A stretch of 64,000 nucleotides of DNA from Moritella sp. Urea-trap-13 (GCF_002836355.1 NZ_PJCA01000031.1:1178001-1242000), one strand, 5' to 3'. Shown: positions 26,605 through 37,089, counted from the first letter of the stretch. The notes: generated from the letters alone by a model not told the origin. Numbers and translations: made by a program.

Positions 26605-26726
26605 AATGAGTTATATGTACTTATAAAACGTTCACATAAGCAATCCGGCTAATGTGGGTTGTTAATCAAAAGTCATCATCATCCTTGATGCTTGACTGCT
26701 AAATAATCGACAGAATATCGACTACC

Positions 26727-27401
26727 TTAAATTTTCCCTTCTGCAAAAGCCAACACACTAGCAACTACGTCCTCGATCGACATAGATGTCGAATCAATAA
26801 CCAGTGCATCATCTGCAGGCTTTAATGGAGCGACCGAACGATTGCGATCTTGATGATCACGCTTTTCGATCTCTTCCAGAAGGGCTGACATGCTAACATC
26901 GAAGCCTTTGTCTTGCAACTGATTAAAGCGGCGAACGGCCCTTTCTTCAGCAGATGCATCTAAAAATATTTTTACTGGAGCATCAGTGAATACCACAGTA
27001 CCCATATCACGCCCATCTGCAATCAGACCAGGTGCAGTGCGAAAGTCACGTTGACGTTGCAACAATGCTTCGCGCACAGCTGGATAGACCGCCGCTCGAG
27101 AGGCAGCAAAACCCGCTTCTTCTGTACGAATTTCACGTGATACATTTTCGCCTTCTAGGATAACTTGTAACCCATCAGTAGTTGGTTCGAAACGTACATC
27201 AAGGTTAGCAGCAAGTGCCGTTAAGCCTATTTCGTTATCTAAATCAACATGACGATGTATCGCAGCTAATGCTAAAACACGATAAATGGCACCACTATCT
27301 AGTATATGCCAACCTAGCTTAGTCGCAAGTAATTGGCATAAAGTACCTTTACCAGAACCACTCGGCCCGTCGACTGTAATAATTGGTGCTACTGCGGTCA
27401 T
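26727..27401 (-). CDS. cmk: Cytidylate kinase
   Basis: The enzyme phosphorylates CMP and dCMP. I take the ATG at 27399-27401 because GGAG lies seven bases before it and the product then begins [20 protein letters not shown], the standard start with the P-loop; an upstream in-frame ATG would add nine residues. Further motifs are [10 protein letters not shown], '[13 protein letters not shown]' and '[13 protein letters not shown]'. It is followed by rpsA on the same strand. Confidence 0.96.
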   Translation of the reverse strand: MTAVAPIITVDGPSGSGKGTLCQLLATKLGWHILDSGAIYRVLALAAIHRHVDLDNEIGLTALAANLDVRFEPTTDGLQVILEGENVSREIRTEEAGFAASRAAVYPAVREALLQRQRDFRTAPGLIADGRDMGTVVFTDAPVKIFLDASAEERAVRRFNQLQDKGFDVSMSALLEEIEKRDHQDRNRSVAPLKPADDALVIDSTSMSIEDVVASVLAFAEGKI

Positions 27402-27510
27402 AAATTCTCCAAACTCAATATCTAACATGCAGCGTTATACTGTGCAGCATGGATCTGGCCGCGATTATAACGGATCTGTATGAAAAATGTATGGAATAAT
27501 AACCATAAAT

Positions 27511-27547
27511 AAAAAAGCGAGGTATCACCTTATCAGTAATACCTCGC
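27511..27547 (-). terminator. Terminator of aroA
   Basis: GCGAGGTAT (27517-27525) pairs with ATACCTCGC (27539-27547). On the minus strand the stem is followed by TTTTTT (27511-27516). It separates the aroA transcript from cmk-rpsA. Confidence 0.8.
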
Positions 27548-27603
27548 CATTTAATATTGAAACTGACAAGCAACAGCAGTTAAAAAAATAATCTATTGAT
27601 AAC

Positions 27604-28887
27604 TTATGCTTGCACCAAACTAGCAAAGCGTTCGAAATAGTCAGGGAAAGTTTTTGATGTACAACCGGGATCATTAATCGTTACCGCGGTATCACTTAAT
27701 GCTACAAGTGAGAAACACATCGCCATACGATGGTCGTCATAAGTATCAATCGCCGCATGAATAAGTTGTGCAGGAGGGGTGATTTTAATATAGTCATTAC
27801 CCTCTTCTACTTCTGCACCGACTTTGCGTAATTCAGTCGCCATCGCCGCTAAACGGTCAGTTTCTTTCACGCGCCAGTTGTATACATTACGAATAACCGT
27901 CGTACCTTTTGCAAACAGTGCAGTTGTCGCAATCGTCATCGCAGCATCAGGAATGTGATTCATATCTAAATCAACAGCCTTCAATTCTCCGACTTCCGCT
28001 TCAATATAGCTATCCGCCCAGGTGATTTTACCGCCCATTGCTTCAATCACATCGGCAAACTGAATATCACCTTGGATTGAGTTTTTACCAATACCGGTTA
28101 CACGGATCTTACCACCTTTGATTGCAGCAGCAGCAAGGAAGTAAGAAGCAGAAGATGCATCACCTTCAACCAAAAATTCACCTGCCGCTTGGTATGTTTG
28201 TTGGCCTTTAATAGTAAAGGTCTGGTAATTATCATGGCTTACCGTCACACCAAATTGCGCCATAATATGCAGGGTGATTTCAATATACGGTTTCGACACC
28301 AGTTCACCGATAATTTCAATTGTCGTATCATTTTCAGCCAAAGGCGCTGCCATTAAAAATGCAGTTAAGAATTGGCTTGATACACTGCCATCAATCTTAA
28401 TATTACCGCCTTTTAAGCCTGTACCTTTAATTAATACCGGTGGGTAATCGACATTCTTTAAATAAGTAACATCAGCACCCGCTTGGCGTAAGCTATCAAC
28501 TAAGCTACCAATTGGACGTTCTTCCATACGTGGTTCGCCAGTGAGTTCAAACTCACCTTCGCTCAAACATAATGCCGCGCATAAAGGACGCATAGCAGTA
28601 CCGGCGTTACCTAAAAATAATTCCAGTTTTTCTGTTGCAGAAAATGCACGCCCTAAACCCGTTACTGTACAAACTGTCTTACAGGCAGACAGATCATACT
28701 GCACACCCAATTTTGTCAGTGCGTTCAACATATGACGAATATCATCACTGTCTAATAAATTGGTTAAACGTGTCGTGCCTTCAGCCAAAGCGGAAAGTAA
28801 CAATGCTCGATTTGAAACGCTTTTAGAGCCTGGTAAGTTAATAGTGCCTGATACTTTGCCAATTGGTTGTAATGTTAATTTTTCCAT
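27604..28887 (-). CDS. aroA: 3-phosphoshikimate 1-carboxyvinyltransferase (EPSP synthase)
   Basis: The enzyme joins phosphoenolpyruvate to shikimate 3-phosphate in aromatic amino acid synthesis. Motifs are '[20 protein letters not shown]' near the N-terminus, [28 protein letters not shown], and the late [19 protein letters not shown] and [12 protein letters not shown] prefer the ATG at 28885-28887 ([10 protein letters not shown]), which matches the usual start; a GTG at 28899 would add four residues, and neither has a strong ribosome-binding site. The gene lies between hisC and cmk. Confidence 0.96.
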   Translation of the reverse strand: MEKLTLQPIGKVSGTINLPGSKSVSNRALLLSALAEGTTRLTNLLDSDDIRHMLNALTKLGVQYDLSACKTVCTVTGLGRAFSATEKLELFLGNAGTAMRPLCAALCLSEGEFELTGEPRMEERPIGSLVDSLRQAGADVTYLKNVDYPPVLIKGTGLKGGNIKIDGSVSSQFLTAFLMAAPLAENDTTIEIIGELVSKPYIEITLHIMAQFGVTVSHDNYQTFTIKGQQTYQAAGEFLVEGDASSASYFLAAAAIKGGKIRVTGIGKNSIQGDIQFADVIEAMGGKITWADSYIEAEVGELKAVDLDMNHIPDAAMTIATTALFAKGTTVIRNVYNWRVKETDRLAAMATELRKVGAEVEEGNDYIKITPPAQLIHAAIDTYDDHRMAMCFSLVALSDTAVTINDPGCTSKTFPDYFERFASLVQA

Positions 28888-29013
28888 AAATTTATTCACT
28901 TAATTTTTAATATTTGATTCTCTACACTCTGCTGGCTAATAAGGTCTTAATAATGATCTAAATATAAACCTTCATAACAGAAAACAGAATAAGGACTACA
29001 ATCTAAGCTAGTA

Positions 29014-30129
29014 TTACTGTGCGTCTAATTCAGTAAACACAGCAAGTAAAGCTTGCATAAATGTTTCATTTTCCAGTTCAGTACCTATGCTCACACGTAG
29101 ATGCTTAGTTAAACCATAACCAGCAACAGGACGTACGATCACGCCTTTATGCAACAATGCTTGGTAAACAACTGCAGGGTCTTGAACAAGTTCCATGGTA
29201 ATAAAATTACCTTTCGATGGAATATAACCAATACCTTGGTCACGGAAAAATGTTTCTAATACGCCGCGCTGCTGATTATTTAATGCCACACTGGCGGTTA
29301 AAAAGTCATGATCAGACAATGCAGCTTGTGCCGCGGCTAATGCAAAACTATTACAGTTAAATGGCTGGCGCACACGGTTTAGGATATCGGCAATATCAGG
29401 ATGCGACATGCTATAACCAACACGTAAACCTGCCAGACCATAGGCTTTAGAGAAGGTTCGCGTAATGATTAAGTTTGAGAATGCCGTTAACCAGGTAATC
29501 GACGGTGCTTGCAGTTCTTTATCTACATATTCGAAATACGCTTCATCGAGTACCACAATCACGTCTTTTGGTACTTGAGTTAAGAATTCATATAACGCTT
29601 CTGCGGTTAAAAATGTACCGGTTGGATTGTTCGGATTGGCAATAAAGATAAGACGCGTGCGCTCTGTAATTGCCGCTAACATCGCCGGAAGATCATGCCC
29701 CCAGTCTTTCGCCGGAACCGCAACACCTGTCGCGCCAATCGCTTGCGTTACTAACGGATACACTACAAATGCATGCTGGGCAAAAATCACTTCGTGCTCG
29801 GGTGTTACAAAGCTGCGAGCAATGAGTTCAAGTACATCGTTTGAACCATTACCTAAGGTAAATTGTGCTGGCGCAAGATCGTATTTATCTGCCAGTGCTT
29901 GCTTTAAATAAAAGCCATTCGCGTCTGGATAGCGGGTGATTCCCGCTAGTTGTTTTTCTAACGCCACTTTAACTAATTCACCAACACCTAATGGATTCTC
30001 ATTCGATGCTAATTTAACAATATTAGTTAACCCCAATTCACGCTCTAATTCATCAGTCGGTTTTCCCGCTTGATAAGGGTGTAAACCTTGCACCCCTGTA
30101 TTTGCTAAAGCAAAAAAATCACAACTCAT
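29014..30129 (-). CDS. hisC: Histidinol-phosphate / aromatic aminotransferase (HisC-type)
   Basis: The 371-residue PLP enzyme shows KLASNENPLG, NGSNDVLELIAR, FIANPNNPTGT, VVLDEAYFEY and the PLP-lysine segment RTFSKAYGLAGLRVGY. It belongs to the HisC family. Its position between serC and aroA rather than in a his operon, as for HisC2/HisH-type paralogues of many bacteria, suggests it serves phenylalanine/tyrosine synthesis as well as or instead of histidine; that is inference. Confidence 0.88.
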   Translation of the reverse strand: MSCDFFALANTGVQGLHPYQAGKPTDELERELGLTNIVKLASNENPLGVGELVKVALEKQLAGITRYPDANGFYLKQALADKYDLAPAQFTLGNGSNDVLELIARSFVTPEHEVIFAQHAFVVYPLVTQAIGATGVAVPAKDWGHDLPAMLAAITERTRLIFIANPNNPTGTFLTAEALYEFLTQVPKDVIVVLDEAYFEYVDKELQAPSITWLTAFSNLIITRTFSKAYGLAGLRVGYSMSHPDIADILNRVRQPFNCNSFALAAAQAALSDHDFLTASVALNNQQRGVLETFFRDQGIGYIPSKGNFITMELVQDPAVVYQALLHKGVIVRPVAGYGLTKHLRVSIGTELENETFMQALLAVFTELDAQ

Positions 30130-30222
30130 ATTAAATCCTTGTCGTCGGCACTGCCGTGTTCAACCAATTTATCCATTGCCTTATAAGGCGCATATGTTGT
30201 TCTTATTTAGAACACGCTACGA

Positions 30223-31314
30223 TTAACGCTGTTGACGCTCAAAATCTTCCATAAATTTAATTAACGCTTTCACACCTTCAATTGGCATGGCGTTATAAAT
30301 ACTTGCACGCATGCCACCGACAATACGATGCCCTTTTAGCGCCATTAAATTCGCGTCTTGAGACTGTTGTAAAAACGCCGTATCCAAATCGCTTGATGCC
30401 AATGTAAACGGTATATTCATTTTAGAACGATTTACACTTGCTACATTATTACTATAAAAATCGCTGCTATCAACGTAGTCATAAAGCAGTTTGGCTTTCT
30501 CTGTGTTGATTTCTTCGATAGCAGACAGGCCACCTTGGGCTTTTAACCACTTGAATACCAATCCAGCTAAATACCAAGAATAAGTCGGAGGCGTGTTAAA
30601 CATTGAATCATTTTCAGCCATCAATTTATAATTAAAAATAGATGGGGTTTCTTGTCTGGCTTTATCGAGTAAATCATCACGCACAATTACCACACCTAAG
30701 CCAGATGGGCCGATGTTCTTTTGCGCGCCAGCATAGACAATACCGAATTTACTAATATCTAATGGTTTAGACAGAATATTTGACGACATATCCGCAACTA
30801 ATGGAATGTCACCGGTATCAGGAATATCATTAATTTCAATACCTTCAATGGTTTCATTCGGGCAGTAGTGAACGTAAGCCGTGTCTTTACTTGAAACTTG
30901 CCATTGTGAAGCAGGTTTAACGGCAACAATACCATCAGTACTTGGCATAAGAATGTTTGACTCATTCACTTGGCAGTACTTTTTACCCTCAACAACGGCT
31001 GATTTTGACCACTGGCCTGTTAATAGATAATCAGCTTGAGTTTTATCGCCAAGGATATTCAGTGGTACAGCAGCAAACTGACCGCGACCGCCACCTTGTG
31101 AAAAAATAACTTTGTAGTTATCTGGAATCGCTAACAAATCACGTAAATCTTGTTCTGCAGCAGTCGCTACAGCCATGTAGTCTTTACTACGGTGGCTCAA
31201 TTCCATTACCGATACACCGGTATTATTCCAATTAATAAATTCTTTTTGGGCTTGTTCCATCACTGCAGCTGGCAACATTGCGGGACCAGCGCAAAAGTTA
31301 TATGTCCGACTCAT
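30223..31314 (-). CDS. serC: Phosphoserine aminotransferase
   Basis: I start at the ATG at 31312-31314, preceded by AAGGAT with eight-base spacing, giving [19 protein letters not shown], the standard beginning. An upstream in-frame start would add seven residues. Further motifs are [28 protein letters not shown] and the PLP lysine in [13 protein letters not shown]. It converts 3-phosphohydroxypyruvate to phosphoserine and serves pyridoxal phosphate synthesis. It is the first gene of the conserved serC-aroA-cmk-rpsA region. Confidence 0.96.
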   Translation of the reverse strand: MSRTYNFCAGPAMLPAAVMEQAQKEFINWNNTGVSVMELSHRSKDYMAVATAAEQDLRDLLAIPDNYKVIFSQGGGRGQFAAVPLNILGDKTQADYLLTGQWSKSAVVEGKKYCQVNESNILMPSTDGIVAVKPASQWQVSSKDTAYVHYCPNETIEGIEINDIPDTGDIPLVADMSSNILSKPLDISKFGIVYAGAQKNIGPSGLGVVIVRDDLLDKARQETPSIFNYKLMAENDSMFNTPPTYSWYLAGLVFKWLKAQGGLSAIEEINTEKAKLLYDYVDSSDFYSNNVASVNRSKMNIPFTLASSDLDTAFLQQSQDANLMALKGHRIVGGMRASIYNAMPIEGVKALIKFMEDFERQQR

Positions 31315-31560
31315 ATCAATTATCCTTGTTAACAATGCAGCTTAAACGGTTTAAACCTTTATTGGATGACTATCTAATGTAAGCGATTAACGTTGTTTTT
31401 AAAAGTCTTTATTTTACTGCAAATAAATCGCTGTTAATGAACTCATAGAGGGTATCAAAACGGGAGGGACTGGCTGGTGAGGAAGCGTTTCAGAGAGGGC
31501 TGAGTTACGCTAATGTCATTAACGCAACGTTATAGCCAGCACTTTATCAGTGTCGTTTAA

Positions 31561-31821
31561 TTATTTTTCCGCTTTCTTAGGTAACGTCGATTTGGCGAAA
31601 AAGAGGATTAATGAGCCTGTTGCCATTGATAACATCGCCAATCCAAACTTCGCATCACTACCCATGCCGATGATGAGTAAAAATAGACCGATAACAATAA
31701 GTGATGATCCCGTGAACATTGCTGCACGAGGATGGGTACTGACAAAGCTCGTCTGCTTAACTTGGCTTGAATGTTTATGTGAATGTTTTGCTGCTTTACG
31801 TTTATGCTTTCTTATTGACAT
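31561..31821 (-). CDS. Small membrane protein with basic, His-rich N-terminus
   Basis: The 86-residue protein has a cytoplasmic-looking N-terminus rich in Lys and His (RKHKRKAAKHSHKHSS), two membrane spans (about 35-53 and 58-77) and a short basic tail. I do not recognise the family. GGGAGC precedes the start. It stands alone between serC and the nnr gene. Confidence 0.6.
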   Translation of the reverse strand: MSIRKHKRKAAKHSHKHSSQVKQTSFVSTHPRAAMFTGSSLIVIGLFLLIIGMGSDAKFGLAMLSMATGSLILFFAKSTLPKKAEK

Positions 31822-31900
31822 AATTTGCTCCCAACACGGATAAATTTGATGTGCTATTAATTACTTAAAATAATGACCTTTAAATATCAACGAATAGTCA

Positions 31901-33307
31901 TCACAGTACTTTAACGCCTTCAACAATATCCATAGGCATTAAAGCATAATTGTTTTTGGTCTCGTTTCTTGCTGCCATACAGTGCGCTAAGCTTGCTGTA
32001 ATTGTAGCATTTATAACACTATATCCTTGAGTTAACAGTGAAGCAATCAATCCGGTTAACACATCGCCAGTTCCACCCTTACTTAGAGCATTGTTTCCCA
32101 AAGTATTGATGTAGAGCATATTATTATAACTAATAAGTGAGTTAGCGCCTTTTAATAAGAGCACTATTTTAGGATAATGCTCGGCAAACATCCTTACATA
32201 CTTGAATCTATTATTTTGCAATTCGGCTACGGTTATATCTGCCAGTCGACTCAATTTCAACAGCGAACAGAATTCTTTAGGGTGTGGCGTTAACACTATA
32301 TTTTCAGCATTTAAAATAGTGAGAATAATGTCATCGTGAAATAAGTCCGCATCAATAACTTTTGGCATATCACAGTTTAATATCTGTTGCACTTCGGCTT
32401 TTTTAAAATAGCCGAGGCCCATACCGATAGCGATCGCCGTACAGTTTTCTGGCAGAGTTGATTTTTGCAGAATATGACTCGGTAGATTGACGGCTTGATC
32501 GGTAATGACCGTGACTAAACCAGCGCCAAATGCAAAAGCGGCCTCGGCGGCAATAATACCAGCCCCGGTTTTATTACCGACGATGACGCTTAAATGTCCA
32601 AATGTACCTTTATGTGAGTTTTGTTTGCTGCGGAATGGTAGCTTCATATCCACGGGTTCAAGCAGAAAAGTATTGGTTGTCGTTTCATAAATGTTTCGCT
32701 GCACACCTAAGTCACTGACTATAATATTCCCTGTGTATTCTTTAGCAATATCACTGTAGAGCTGTGTTTTGAGTGCCCCCATGGTGATGGTTATATCAGC
32801 GTAAAAACCAGCACTCGTCACATGCCCTAGCTTATTTAAACCCGACGGAATATCACACGCAATTTTATATCCATGCAATGCGTTAAGTCGTTTTATCAAA
32901 CGTTGCGATTCGTCATCCAACGCTCTATTGAGTCCAGAACCAAAAAGGCAATCAACGATGATATCGGGGGCATGTTCAGGTAATAGCTCAGATAGCCCAT
33001 CGATGATATGAACACCTAAAAGTTTCGCTCTATTATACTGCAGTTTCGCCATCACGGATTTCACGTGATACGGCATAAGTATACTCACGCCGTATTGTGA
33101 ATGTAAAAGTCTGGCGAGGGCGATGCCATCAGCGCCATTGTTACCGGCACCGCAGACAATTAGTATCTTGGCATTATTTAAACAATTGCTATGTATATGC
33201 TGCATCATTGAAACAGCGGCATGTTCCATAAGTAAATCGTCGCTTAACCCAAACTCATTGCAGCATCTCTTATCCAAAGCGCTCACATCATCAAATACTT
33301 TTTGCAT
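31901..33307 (-). CDS. nnr: Bifunctional NAD(P)H-hydrate epimerase / dehydratase
   Basis: The 468-residue protein fuses the two repair enzymes for hydrated NAD(P)H. The N-terminal YjeF_N epimerase (about 1-205) has LMEHAA, VCGAGNNGADGIALARLL and VDCLFGSGLNR. The C-terminal ribokinase-like dehydratase (about 215-465) has 'HKGTFGHLSVIVGNKTGAGI', VLTPHPKEF, VLLLKGANSLI and NNALSKGGTGDVLTGLI. In E. coli this gene sits beside tsaE; here it stands alone and is somewhat diverged, so it could be a second copy. Confidence 0.9.
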   Translation of the reverse strand: MQKVFDDVSALDKRCCNEFGLSDDLLMEHAAVSMMQHIHSNCLNNAKILIVCGAGNNGADGIALARLLHSQYGVSILMPYHVKSVMAKLQYNRAKLLGVHIIDGLSELLPEHAPDIIVDCLFGSGLNRALDDESQRLIKRLNALHGYKIACDIPSGLNKLGHVTSAGFYADITITMGALKTQLYSDIAKEYTGNIIVSDLGVQRNIYETTTNTFLLEPVDMKLPFRSKQNSHKGTFGHLSVIVGNKTGAGIIAAEAAFAFGAGLVTVITDQAVNLPSHILQKSTLPENCTAIAIGMGLGYFKKAEVQQILNCDMPKVIDADLFHDDIILTILNAENIVLTPHPKEFCSLLKLSRLADITVAELQNNRFKYVRMFAEHYPKIVLLLKGANSLISYNNMLYINTLGNNALSKGGTGDVLTGLIASLLTQGYSVINATITASLAHCMAARNETKNNYALMPMDIVEGVKVL

Positions 33308-33371
33308 CTTGTTACCTCATTATGGTTCCAATCTGTGTTCAGTAAAAATTACCTACTACCTACTTTCAACT

Positions 33372-34286
33372 CTAATCTCTTACTACGTCAGTGGGTTTTA
33401 ATGCGTTAAAATTAAAGCTACCAAGCACATTAATTAAAGCACCGAGAATAATTAATCCACCGCCAACCCAAGTCCACAATGATGGTATTTCACTAAACAA
33501 TAGCCAACCAAATATAATTGAGAACACCACTTGTACATAAGAGTAGGCTGTTGCTTTACTTGCTACTTCTGTTTGCATCGCCTTAGTTAATCCGACCTGA
33601 CCTATTTGAGTGAAAATACCAATCAATATAAGTAATAGCAAAGCTTCTGCATCCGGCATCACAAAGTCATTACCTAACAAAAACACAGACAAAGGTAATG
33701 CCATGAGTGGGAAATAAAATATAATCACCGAGCTATCTTCAGTACCGCTAAGACGCTTGACGATCACATAAGCAATCGCACTGCCTAAAGCCCCCAATAG
33801 TGCAACAACAACGCTAAATAAAGGTAACTCAGCCGCCCCTGAAAATACCATGCTTGGGCTAACAATAAACAGTAATCCAATGATACAAAAAATAATGCAG
33901 ACGATAGTCGAGCGTTGAATACGTTCTTTCAGAAAGATTAAGGCAAGTATAGCGGTAAATACGGGGTGTAGATATTGTAACAGCGTAGCCTCGGCTAAGG
34001 GTAATGTGGTCACAGCGAAGTAAACGCATATTAGCGCTAATGAGCCCACAGCACCTCGTGCTATCAGTAGTTTTTTATTATTACCCCAAACTGATAACCG
34101 TTTTCGACGCACATCGACATAGCTAATAATCAATGACACGATAGCTCTAGCAGCGACAATTTCGAAAACGGGAATACCATGAGTACTGACTAATTTAACG
34201 CAGGCAGTCATAATCGCAAAAGCCAATGCTGACATCAGCATGAACCTTACGCCAACAGGGATATTGTGTATAAATTGAATAGGCAT
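33372..34286 (-). CDS. DMT-superfamily (EamA) transporter
   Basis: The 304-residue protein has ten predicted membrane spans in two EamA repeats (about 14-140 and 155-290). Typical wording includes LPLAEATLLQYLHPVFTAIL with FLKER in repeat one and the SYVQVVFSIIFGWLLFSE segment in repeat two. Members export or import amino acids, nucleosides or other metabolites; the substrate is not readable here. Confidence 0.88.
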   Translation of the reverse strand: MPIQFIHNIPVGVRFMLMSALAFAIMTACVKLVSTHGIPVFEIVAARAIVSLIISYVDVRRKRLSVWGNNKKLLIARGAVGSLALICVYFAVTTLPLAEATLLQYLHPVFTAILALIFLKERIQRSTIVCIIFCIIGLLFIVSPSMVFSGAAELPLFSVVVALLGALGSAIAYVIVKRLSGTEDSSVIIFYFPLMALPLSVFLLGNDFVMPDAEALLLLILIGIFTQIGQVGLTKAMQTEVASKATAYSYVQVVFSIIFGWLLFSEIPSLWTWVGGGLIILGALINVLGSFNFNALKPTDVVRD

Positions 34287-34364
34287 AATGAGTGGTTAAC
34301 TTTAGATGATTAGAAATTATGATCCTATAAGACTAATCATCTAAATGAAAGCAGTTTGCAATAG

Positions 34365-34688
34365 TTAGCTAGATGTATTGACTGTATTAATGTAGTCACA
34401 CCATTGCTCAGAATTACGCTGCGGCACCCTTGAATCACCGCGAATACCTAACTTGAATTCAATCACTGAGCGCCACTCCAATGAGCCTAAATCAGGTCCA
34501 TGTCCTTGGCCATCACCAGTCACTAATTGACGATCTATTTTAGCATACCAGTCATTCGTACAGGATTGCGGTTTAACATCGTCAATGACCCCTGTAGCAC
34601 TAGCCGTCACACTCTTATCTGACCCCGAACATCCGATTACAACAGCACTCAGTGATGCAATAACGATTAACTTTACTACTTTCATCAT
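34365..34688 (-). CDS. Small conserved lipoprotein
   Basis: I start at 34688 because AGGA lies seven bases upstream of this ATG. The signal sequence ends in a lipobox VVIGC, so the mature protein is lipid-anchored. The exported part carries two cysteines (QSCTND and QWCDYI) flanking the conserved stretch TGDGQGHGPDLGSLEWRSVI, which I have seen in hypothetical proteins of related marine genera. Function is unknown. Length is 107 residues. Confidence 0.7.
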   Translation of the reverse strand: MMKVVKLIVIASLSAVVIGCSGSDKSVTASATGVIDDVKPQSCTNDWYAKIDRQLVTGDGQGHGPDLGSLEWRSVIEFKLGIRGDSRVPQRNSEQWCDYINTVNTSS

Positions 34689-34809
34689 AATAACGTCCTT
34701 TATCAAAACTACAGTTTAGTGCCAACTGTCATGAAAAACACCGTATACTGCAGCGATTAAACTTATACCTACACTAACAACTACATTAATACAAAGATGG
34801 TGCAACAAA

Positions 34810-35301
34810 ATGATTATTTTTACCACAAACTTAGGTGACATTGAAATTGAACTCAATATGGAGAAAACGCCTGTCACATCGAGAAACTTCATCCGCTATT
34901 GTAAAGAAGGCTTTTATGAAGGCACTATTTTCCATCGCGTGATTAAAGACTTCATGATCCAAGGTGGTGGTTTTACTGAAAATATGCAAGAGAAACCGAC
35001 GCGTCAAGCTATTGCTAACGAGGCCAATCGTGGTCTTAAAAATGTGATTGGTAGTATTGCTATGGCGCGCACTGATTCTCCACACTCAGCAACGGCTCAG
35101 TTTTTCATTAACTTAGATGATAATGACTTTTTAGATCACACAGCCACTACAAACGCAGGTTGGGGCTACACAGCGTTTGGTAAAGTGACAGCAGGCATGG
35201 ACGTGGTGAACATGATCGCCTTTTCTAGAACCGCCACCGTAAAAGGCCATGAAGACGTACCCAGTGAAGCGATTGTTATCAAGAAAGTCGTCGTTAAATA
35301 A
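34810..35301 (+). CDS. ppiB: Peptidyl-prolyl cis-trans isomerase B (cyclophilin)
   Basis: The 163-residue cytosolic cyclophilin has the active-site segments IFHRVIKDFMIQGG (catalytic Arg and Phe), SIAMART, SATAQFFINL and TAFGKVTAGMDVV. It has no signal peptide, matching PpiB rather than PpiA. It catalyses proline isomerisation in protein folding. It is the only plus-strand gene in the 31-42 kb minus-strand stretch. Confidence 0.95.
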   Translation: MIIFTTNLGDIEIELNMEKTPVTSRNFIRYCKEGFYEGTIFHRVIKDFMIQGGGFTENMQEKPTRQAIANEANRGLKNVIGSIAMARTDSPHSATAQFFINLDDNDFLDHTATTNAGWGYTAFGKVTAGMDVVNMIAFSRTATVKGHEDVPSEAIVIKKVVVK

Positions 35302-35324
35302 TTGACCTTGTAAATAATCATAGC

Positions 35325-35358
35325 GGATGCCCTGGATAATAATGGCATCCTCTTCTTG
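35325..35358 (+). terminator. Probable ppiB terminator
   Basis: GGATGCC (35325-35331) and GGCATCC (35344-35350) form a 7-bp stem followed by TCTTCTTG, a broken T-run. It lies 24 bases after the ppiB stop. Confidence 0.6.
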
Positions 35359-35426
35359 TCACTTAGAAACAATACGACGCTCTAGCTTTAAAAGATGGGA
35401 TTTCCCCTCAGATTGCAGTAGGCAGT

Positions 35427-35906
35427 TCACTGAAGGCATAGCTCACTGAGATGTAGAATTTGCTGATAATCACCACTAACCTCTTCCGGTGAAGCTTCAG
35501 GTGTATACCAAATCGCATTTAAACCAGCTTCAATAGCAGGTATAATATCACGATGTAGCATATCGCCGACCATGGTAACGTCACAGGCATCAACGCCAAG
35601 TGCTTGTACTACCGCTTGATAATACCCAGCGCTTCCTTTACCTATACCAAGGTTTGATTTGCAAAAGAATGCCAATATATATTCGGCAAGCCCAACTCTT
35701 TCAAACGCCGCTTTAATATCTTCTTCACTTGAATCCGCAGCACCTGTGGCTACGTAAATTTTACAGCCCTGCTGTGACAACAACGCAAGCATATCATGTG
35801 CGCCAGTGATGGCTTCAACATGTTCCCAGTTGCACATTTTACCTTTCATTTCAGGTGTATTAACCATCAAGGTTCCACCCCAGTCAAACAGATAAATCTT
35901 AGCCAC
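35427..35906 (-). CDS. HAD-superfamily protein with DWGGT motif I
   Basis: The 159-residue protein has the HAD fold motifs: motif I FDWGGTL (residues 7-13), motif II VATGAAD, motif III Lys in IGKGSAGYY, and motif IV MVGDMLHRDI. Motif I normally reads DxDGT; here the second Asp, the general acid/base, is Gly10, so classical phosphatase activity is doubtful. It overlaps the preceding GNAT gene by eight bases, implying coupled translation. Confidence 0.82.
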   Translation of the reverse strand: MAKIYLFDWGGTLMVNTPEMKGKMCNWEHVEAITGAHDMLALLSQQGCKIYVATGAADSSEEDIKAAFERVGLAEYILAFFCKSNLGIGKGSAGYYQAVVQALGVDACDVTMVGDMLHRDIIPAIEAGLNAIWYTPEASPEEVSGDYQQILHLSELCLQ

Positions 35907-36411
35907 TATACGACCCTTTTAGATTAAACCGCGCCATGTGATAAACATTCACATATTGGCCATCCCGAAACGCAAATGCTTTTGACTCACCTTCAATAAC
36001 AAAACCAAATTTTTCATACAGTGCAATAGCAGGGTGATTATCAGTATAGACCGTTAGTTCAATACGCATGATATTAAGCCAGTTGTCCGTTAACTCAATC
36101 AGGTTGGTTAGTAAGGCACTACCAACCCCTTTGCCTTGATAATGACCTTTAACACCCATACCAAACGAACCAACATGGCGCCGGCGCATATTGCTACACA
36201 CTTCAAAGCCTAAATCCCCAACAATCTCACCATTTATTTCGGCGACAAAGGAATAGAAGTTGGCAGGTACGTTAGCCATACGGTCAGCCCACCTTTTAGC
36301 GGATGGATTTGGTAATTGCAGCGTGCCACTGTAAGCATTTTTGCAGGCGTAAATATCTCGAATAGCCAATGCATCTTCGGGTTCTGAGTGTCTTACTTTA
36401 ATTTCTTCCAT
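35899..36411 (-). CDS. aaaT: GNAT acetyltransferase, YhhY/AaaT-like (L-amino acid N-acetyltransferase)
   Basis: The 170-residue protein resembles E. coli YhhY throughout: IKVRHSEPEDALAIRDIYA, TLQLPNPSAKRWADRMA, then the acetyl-CoA site YQGKGVGSALLTNLIEL with DNWLNIMRIELTVYTDN, and ALYEKFGFVIEGESK. YhhY acetylates amino acids such as phenylalanine and methionine. It forms an overlapping pair with the downstream HAD gene. Confidence 0.85.
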   Translation of the reverse strand: MEEIKVRHSEPEDALAIRDIYACKNAYSGTLQLPNPSAKRWADRMANVPANFYSFVAEINGEIVGDLGFEVCSNMRRRHVGSFGMGVKGHYQGKGVGSALLTNLIELTDNWLNIMRIELTVYTDNHPAIALYEKFGFVIEGESKAFAFRDGQYVNVYHMARFNLKGSYSG

Positions 36412-36459
36412 GTCATGCTACTCCGTTACAGCTAAATTCTTACTGGCATAATTAATCTT

Positions 36460-37089
36460 CTATAAATGCTGACTCACTAAATCAGCCATTTCTAACGATT
36501 CAAAACCGCCCTCTGCCACCAGCCCAGCAATAACCCCTAATTGATTTTCATGAGGTTGATTTTGGCTTACCTTCCATTGACCCGTTATTGATACAATTTT
36601 AAGTTCCAACCCGACAATAGCAGGTAACATTCTTTGTATATATTCAGGCGGTGCATCGTTAACAGACCAAGGGTTTGACTGACCAGCTTCATGTTGATCA
36701 CTGAGCTTAGTAATGTGCTTTAAGATCCAGGTATCATCATGAATACACTTCATCGAACCTTTTACATGCACGGCAACATAATTCCATGTCGGCACTGCTC
36801 TGCCCGTTTTTTGCTTAGTTGGATAATGGTTTGGCGAGATATAGCCATTTGATCCATGAAAAACAAGTAATACTTCCGCATTATCGTTTAATATTTTCCA
36901 TACTGGATTGGCTTTGGCAACATGCCCTTGCAATACATCCAAACCCTGAGAGGTGTCGAATATAAATGGGATGTGATTGGCTTCTAAACCCGAGTCTGAA
37001 TGACTGATTAATGTCGCTAAAGGATAGTTCACAATTAAGTCTTTTAACTTATCGTAATCTGTTTGTTTAAACTTCCCTGGGATATGCAT
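36460..37089 (-). CDS. PaiB-family FMN-binding protein (putative negative regulator)
   Basis: The 209-residue protein begins MHIPGKFKQTDYDKLKDLI and contains NHIPFIF, GHVAKANPVW, HGSNGYISPNHYP and VPTWNYVAVHVKG, the PaiB/FMN-binding split-barrel signature. B. subtilis PaiB is a negative regulator of sporulation and protease genes; homologues elsewhere are poorly characterised. GGAG-like sequence precedes the ATG. Confidence 0.88.
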   Translation of the reverse strand: MHIPGKFKQTDYDKLKDLIVNYPLATLISHSDSGLEANHIPFIFDTSQGLDVLQGHVAKANPVWKILNDNAEVLLVFHGSNGYISPNHYPTKQKTGRAVPTWNYVAVHVKGSMKCIHDDTWILKHITKLSDQHEAGQSNPWSVNDAPPEYIQRMLPAIVGLELKIVSITGQWKVSQNQPHENQLGVIAGLVAEGGFESLEMADLVSQHL

